From Xylocopa sonorina (lineage: Eukaryota; Arthropoda; Insecta; Hymenoptera; Apidae), in contig NW_027490117.1 in NCBI RefSeq assembly GCF_050948175.1, positions 1,054,001-1,118,000 on the forward strand: DNA of 64,000 nt, written 5' to 3'. Of the stretch, positions 59,920 through 64,000 are shown piece after piece (positions within the stretch are counted from its first letter, which is position 1; every line of letters starts with the position of its first letter). The notes below the pieces were generated by a model, which saw only the letters and a program-made list of their open reading frames with translations, had not been told where the DNA came from and searched no databases. The position numbers and the translations under genes are program-made.

Positions 59920-60540
59920 ATGGAATTGAAAGTCCCACAAATCGATCTGAACAGATGCCGAATTGCGCAAGAAATCATGCAGAAAATGTAAGAATACTGA
60001 CTGTAGAACGGTGACGCTCCGATATGGATAACCGGCGTTAATCGAAAATGTTGCACATATGGCACCACGTACTCGTCGACCGGTACCGTTTATGTTCGAA
60101 GAAACAAAAGTTAGAAGTTGCTACTTCTCGCCGAACAGGAATGGAAAGCAATCGAAGAATATATAACCGAAACTGAGGTTAACATAGAAAAGGGAAAGAA
60201 AGCAAGCAGAAAAATAATCGCTGGTGACCTGAACGAAAAATCGGTAATCAGGGGTAGTAAGAAGAACAACCATAGAGAGGAAAATATTATCAAAGTGGCT
60301 CGAAGAAACGCTATGAAGAAGGCTATACATACTTTAAGAACCAAAACAAATAAAAAATAGACATAACGTTGATAGGAGGTTGTATATACGCTGAGTTGAG
60401 TAAAGCAGAACTGTTTGAGATATTTTCAGCGTCGGACCATCAATACATACTACTTACCTTCCAAAGTACGAATTTCAAGAACAACGAAGATGGATTTGCA
60501 AGCCTCGATGGAAAGAAAGCGAACTGGGGCAAACCAAATA
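59920..60540 (+). pseudogene. R1-like ORF2 endonuclease domain, A-inv copy
   Basis: The start at 59920 reads MELKVPQIDLNRCRIAQEI, the R1-clade ORF2 start. Two stops and frameshifts follow. ITGVNRKCCTYGTTYSSTG and a GDLNEKSVIRGS motif (an EN GDFNA-type motif, near 60226) can be read. SASDHQYILL (near 60429) keeps the SDH motif expected at the end of the APE domain. The rest of ORF2 is absent. Confidence 0.78.
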
Positions 60541-61041
60541 AATGATCGACTTATATAACATATAGATATTTATTTTCGTTTGGAGCGGATGATCCATTTT
60601 TAAGTAACTAAAACCTATGATAAGTATAATTATATAAACCAGTTTCAAATATTTAATTAAAACATCATGAAATGATATGAAATTAGATAGATAATTATTA
60701 GATAGATAAGAGATATTGTATTTTGAATTAACTAAAATATAAAATATGTATTAATATAATATTTGTACCAATTTGAAATATTTACTTGAAAAATTATGAA
60801 AGCATGTGGTCCAGCGAGTGGGAACTCGCGTATCGAGGTGAGGCTAGCGGCGCGTCTTTCGCCTTTAACATATGAAATAGTATACTGAACTAGTACAGCA
60901 TGAACTTACAATTACGTGTGTTGTTCGTGTCTTACATTCATAACGTGTGTAACATGGATTTATGAATTCTTATATGTAGCAATACATGAGTCCGGATATA
61001 TATGCAAGAGGCTTAAAACTAGAATACAGGTTCAGGTAAAG

Positions 61042-61431
61042 TCAGCTCCCTGAATTGGAAGGGTCCCCATTGAGGTGATGGGCTGCGGCTGCGCCTGTTA
61101 GCAGGACGGAATCCCCCGTGCGAGGTAGACAAGTGTGTTCATCTTTGGTGCGAGCGAGGCAGATATACTCATTAGTACGACTGAGACAGTAGTGCTCGTT
61201 GGTGAGAGTTAAACAGCGATGCCTGGTCTGAACGAGCCATGTATACTGGTCGGTCCGAGTGACACAGCGGTACTTGGTGCTTGTGAGCGCGTGCAGAAGT
61301 GCTTGCGTGAACGCTGCCTGTTGCCGGTTCTGCAGGCGAGCGTGGCAGGTTGCCTGAGTCCAAGGGTTGATGCTGGGGGTGCACACAGGCTCATGTGTGG
61401 AATGGTTACTTAGAAGGCTATACCGTTGCAT
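61042..61431 (-). CDS. Unrecognised 129-aa ORF with nine-residue Cys repeats
   Basis: This is the longest open version of the arm-end ORF. Residues from about 48 onward contain roughly six copies of a nine-residue unit with a Cys, a Leu/Val and a Thr at fixed places (KYRCVTRTDQ, HYCLSRTNE, YICLARTKDE, HTCLPRTGD), then SVLLTGAAAAHHLNGD. There is no signal peptide or known domain that I can see. The arm A copy keeps most of the pattern in frame, which is mildly in favour of past coding, but a 27-bp minisatellite would look similar. Translation would start in satellite-derived sequence (MQRYSLLSNHS), so the start codon is doubtful. Confidence 0.3.
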   Translation of the reverse strand: MQRYSLLSNHSTHEPVCTPSINPWTQATCHARLQNRQQAAFTQALLHALTSTKYRCVTRTDQYTWLVQTRHRCLTLTNEHYCLSRTNEYICLARTKDEHTCLPRTGDSVLLTGAAAAHHLNGDPSNSGS

Positions 61432-62590
61432 GAATTTGTAGAACTCCCATTCCTTTCAGGAGCAGAAGCAGATAAGGATAATGCAATGCATAGAACATTG
61501 CAAATAACTTACCTTGAATCGTTGAATCTCTTTAGATGGGCTGTTGTGTTGCATGATGCATTAGAACTCTAATGCATTGGCACGCAGACACTGCGAAACG
61601 CCATTACATTGCGAGCAACTGTAGGATTCATAGGATTCATAAGTATCGATGCAATAGAGTTCTAATGCTTCATGCCATGCGATAGCGTGTCTCATTTCAT
61701 TATTTCAAAATAAGTAATCTGTAACGTTCCATGCACATCGCTATGCATATCTACTTCTATATTTGATAAGATTGTGACATCTATACTTCCATGCAGCAGG
61801 CTGGCCCTTCACAATGTCTGCTTGTTAATACAGTACTGTTCTAATGCTACACGCAATGCCATGGTGCATTCCAATTCAGTGTTTCATAGTAAGTAAGCTG
61901 CATTCTTTTATTCATAACATTATGCTTATCTGCTTCAGTTCTTCAAAAGAATGTGAATTATGCAGATGCATACAAGAGGCTGTCGCTTCATAGTGTTTGC
62001 GTGCGAAAGTAATGACGTTGTAATGCTCCATGCAATGCGGTGGTGCATCTCATTCTGTCGTTCCAAAGTAAGTAAGCTGTAATCCTCCATGCTTAGCGCT
62101 ACACTTATCTGCTTTGCTTCACAAATGAATGTCAATTTTACAGTTACATTCAGCGGGGTGGCAATTCATAGTATCTGCGTGTCAAAGCAATAGAGTTTAA
62201 TATTCCACGCAATGCGATAACACATCTCATTTCAGCCTTTCAAAGCAATCAAGGTTTAATTCTGTATGTATAGAATTATGCTTAGCTCCTTCAATTCCTC
62301 CAAAGAATATGCACTATACAGTTCCATGCAACCGGATGGCGCTTTATAGTGTCTGGGTGTCAATACAATAGACTTCTAATGTACTATGCAATGCGATGGC
62401 GCACCTCATTTCATTGTATCAAAGTAAGTAAGCTGTGTTCTTCTATGAATAGCATTATGCTCATCTGCTTCTACACCTCAAAAGAATGTGAATTATACAG
62501 TTCCATGTAATGGGATTGTGCATATCATTCCAACCATTCAAAGAATGAAAGGTGTAATCTTTTATGCATAGCATTACGCTTAATGCATTG
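61432..62590. repeat. Divergent satellite with an orientation switch
   Basis: Reverse orientation to about 61625, forward from about 61640 (GCAATAGAGTTCTAATGCTT), mirroring the switch near 12205. Units such as GCGATGGCGCACCTCATTTC and CTTATCTGCTTC belong to the longer-unit class. Confidence 0.85.
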
Positions 62591-62889
62591 ATAAGCGGCG
62601 ACCTAAGAGACATTTGAAGCCTGAGCACCTGCAACGAATTGGCATCTTAAATCCCAGTTCCCCGCCGGTCATATTCGTTTGTTTTAGGTCACTGAATAAC
62701 GAAATAAAATATTTAAAACGTTATATATTTTTGTTAAATAGAACATTTTATTTGCATATTCATCATATACAATTTAACGGTAATTAGAAAAAGAAGATGG
62801 AAATTTTTAATTTATATTAATGGAGAAAAGTACAGTTTCTTATTTCATGGTGGATTAATGCATATACATAACGTAAACAGAAGGCAAAT

Positions 62890-64000
62890 GTTTTAATACT
62901 TGAAGCAAGTATTTACAATGTCCAAGATGTGAAAGTACTATGCATTCAGCACACATAAAGTTGCTTTCGCTTCTTTTTTTACCAGCAGAGCAAACTTTAA
63001 AGGACGTCGTACGAATCAGTTTTTTCCCTTATCCAAAAATTCTGGTAACTTTATTATTCGTCATATGATCCGAAAGTCCCTGGGGCTGTCAAATATTGGT
63101 GTGCGAGGTGTAGGAATATGTACAGAAGTACTTGAATTGTTAGAAAGAGTAGTAATAGAGGTATCAGTTAGTACATCTTGTATATTTGCGTTTCCCTCGA
63201 TCCAAGAACGTCTATCAATATGTAAAAATTGTTTATATTTTATAATGTTGCCATTCAATTCAATATATAATCTAAATGCAATAAACAGTGCGCAATTTAA
63301 AAGAAACAAGACTGTCTTCTTTGTCCACTTCACCGTTTTTCTCATGATGGAATAATATGATAAATAATGATCTGCCAAATCTGCAGCCATCATATATTTA
63401 TTATATTCTATGACGGAATAAGGTTTTATAATTTCTTGTTCTGTTTTCCTGTGTATTTTATTTGTTTTAATTAATTTTCCCGAATGTATCGTGGAAACCA
63501 TGTGTACGACATTCTGTTCCGGCTTCCACGCCTTTCCTATAACTTCACCCATTCTTTTACATTTATAATCTCCAGTTTTCAATCTGAAATGCAGTAAAGA
63601 CTCAGGAACACCCCTATTTACTCTAATTGTACCACAAACTCCTGTACCATTTATCATGAGCAATTCTGCAGTTTTAAAGCTATTATACTAGTTGTCCATG
63701 TATAAGTGGTGTCTCAAACATATATTTTTATCAAGTAATGACATAATACTTAATAGTGACATAATACTAATAATATATCTGGCCCAATTTATTGCCTTCC
63801 GCACAGTACATTTCTATATTGGTAACATATCTGGTTCTAGCTTCGCAAAGCATACGGCAAAGTAGGCCGTACTTTATTATTTTTGCCGGATTGTATGTTT
63901 TTATAGACAATTTTCCACGCCATGGAATAATGGATTAATCAAGCGAAAGTTCTTTCCTGGGTGTGTATACAGATTTAAATTTATCTAATAAGTAGCTCAA
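62890..64000 (-). pseudogene. piggyBac-family transposase, broken and cut by the window edge
   Basis: The minus strand reads YTPRKELSLD-stop-SIIPWRGKLS (first catalytic Asp; the usual Glu is TAA at 63935-63937). Then come KTYNPAKIIKYGLL, MDN-stop-YNS (second Asp; TAG at 63688-63690) and an open 200-codon part (63061-63663). The open part contains IEYNKYMMAADLADHYLSYY (third Asp) and RKTVKW. After two more stops (63061-63063 and 63016-63018) comes a C-terminal Cys-rich zinc-binding tail (CSAGKKR, CAECIVLSHLGHC). All three catalytic Asp are present, but at least four in-frame stops and a frameshift make it non-functional. A TTAA at 62647-62650 followed by ATCCCAG is a possible element end. Confidence 0.88.

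Larger units (their letters stand above)
58000..60560 (+). mobile_element. R1-clade LINE remnant, A-inv copy (best preserved)
   Basis: Plus-strand counterpart of 13930-16480. The order is a 5' UTR-like part (58000-58570), ORF1 in broken frames (58570-59897), then ORF2 from 59920 with endonuclease motifs to about 60530, followed by AT-rich non-coding DNA. Contains a 14-C run at 58692-58705. No reverse transcriptase. Confidence 0.82.
47480..61640 (-). repeat. A-inv: inverted arm of the giant repeat
   Basis: Reverse-complement counterpart of arm A. Correspondences by eye: 47480-48249 with 24145-24840; 48250-48818 with 23600-24144; 50900-51660 with 22700-23300; 52740-53050 with 21240-21560; 54700-57330 with 17350-20390; 57340-57620 with 16805-17140; 58000-60830 with 13600-16480; 60830-61431 with 12400-13600 (without the LINE fragment). 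It contains three insertions that arm A lacks: 48819-50114, 50154-50746 and 53375-54638. Confidence 0.9.

Noticed and set aside
63065..63355. Plus-strand 96-codon ORF
   Set aside because: Antisense to the piggyBac transposase frame, which explains the sequence.
1..64000. tRNA, rRNA or snRNA genes
   Set aside because: No cloverleaf with A and B boxes and no recognisable rRNA or snRNA core was noticed by eye; a covariance-model scan would be decisive.

Overview
This window looks like repeat-dominated heterochromatin from an insect genome, probably a hymenopteran (the order is an inference). The evidence is a long satellite array, AT-rich spacers, degenerate TTAGG/CCTAA-like tracts, and a transposon community of R1-clade LINE, Ty3/gypsy, Helitron, piggyBac and solo LTRs. 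I see no intact host gene, tRNA or rRNA. Every protein-like stretch that I recognise belongs to a decayed mobile element.

Layout. (1) 1-11608 is a head-to-tail array of about 67 copies of a 174-bp satellite; its minus strand stays open for long stretches because 174 = 3 x 58 codons. (2) 11609-12210 is divergent satellite that switches orientation. (3) About 12200-24840 is arm A, a composite block. In order it holds a 27-bp-repeat ORF region, a LINE fragment, an R1-like LINE (minus strand), a TTAGG-like tract, a 41-42-bp minisatellite, AT-rich fossil sequence, a small cluster of unrecognised ORFs and an LTR. (4) 24841-33944 is divergent satellite in both orientations, interrupted by a solo LTR (27231-28550) and a deleted Ty3/gypsy element (29668-32716). 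(5) 33945-39815 is A', a direct partial copy of arm A. (6) 39816 to about 41500 is a truncated Helitron. (7) 41500-47479 is divergent satellite with two LTR-like insertions. (8) 47480 to about 61640 is an inverted copy of arm A, called A-inv, carrying three extra insertions. (9) 61640-62590 is satellite. (10) 62600-64000 is a piggyBac pseudogene on the minus strand, cut by the window edge.

The main structural result is that arms A and A-inv form a giant inverted repeat, about 12.6 and 14.2 kb, around a spacer of about 22.6 kb; the spacer also contains the direct copy A'. Comparing the three copies gives empty sites for several insertions. These define the target duplications (14 bp for three non-LTR-type insertions, 4 bp for two solo LTRs) and show that the insertions came after the segmental duplication. 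The satellite monomer carries three short dyad symmetries, which is a plausible property of a centromeric or pericentromeric repeat, but function is not shown by sequence alone.

Methods limit: similarities were judged by eye. Arm boundaries are good to tens of bases where an insertion or empty site marks them, and to about 100 bp elsewhere.
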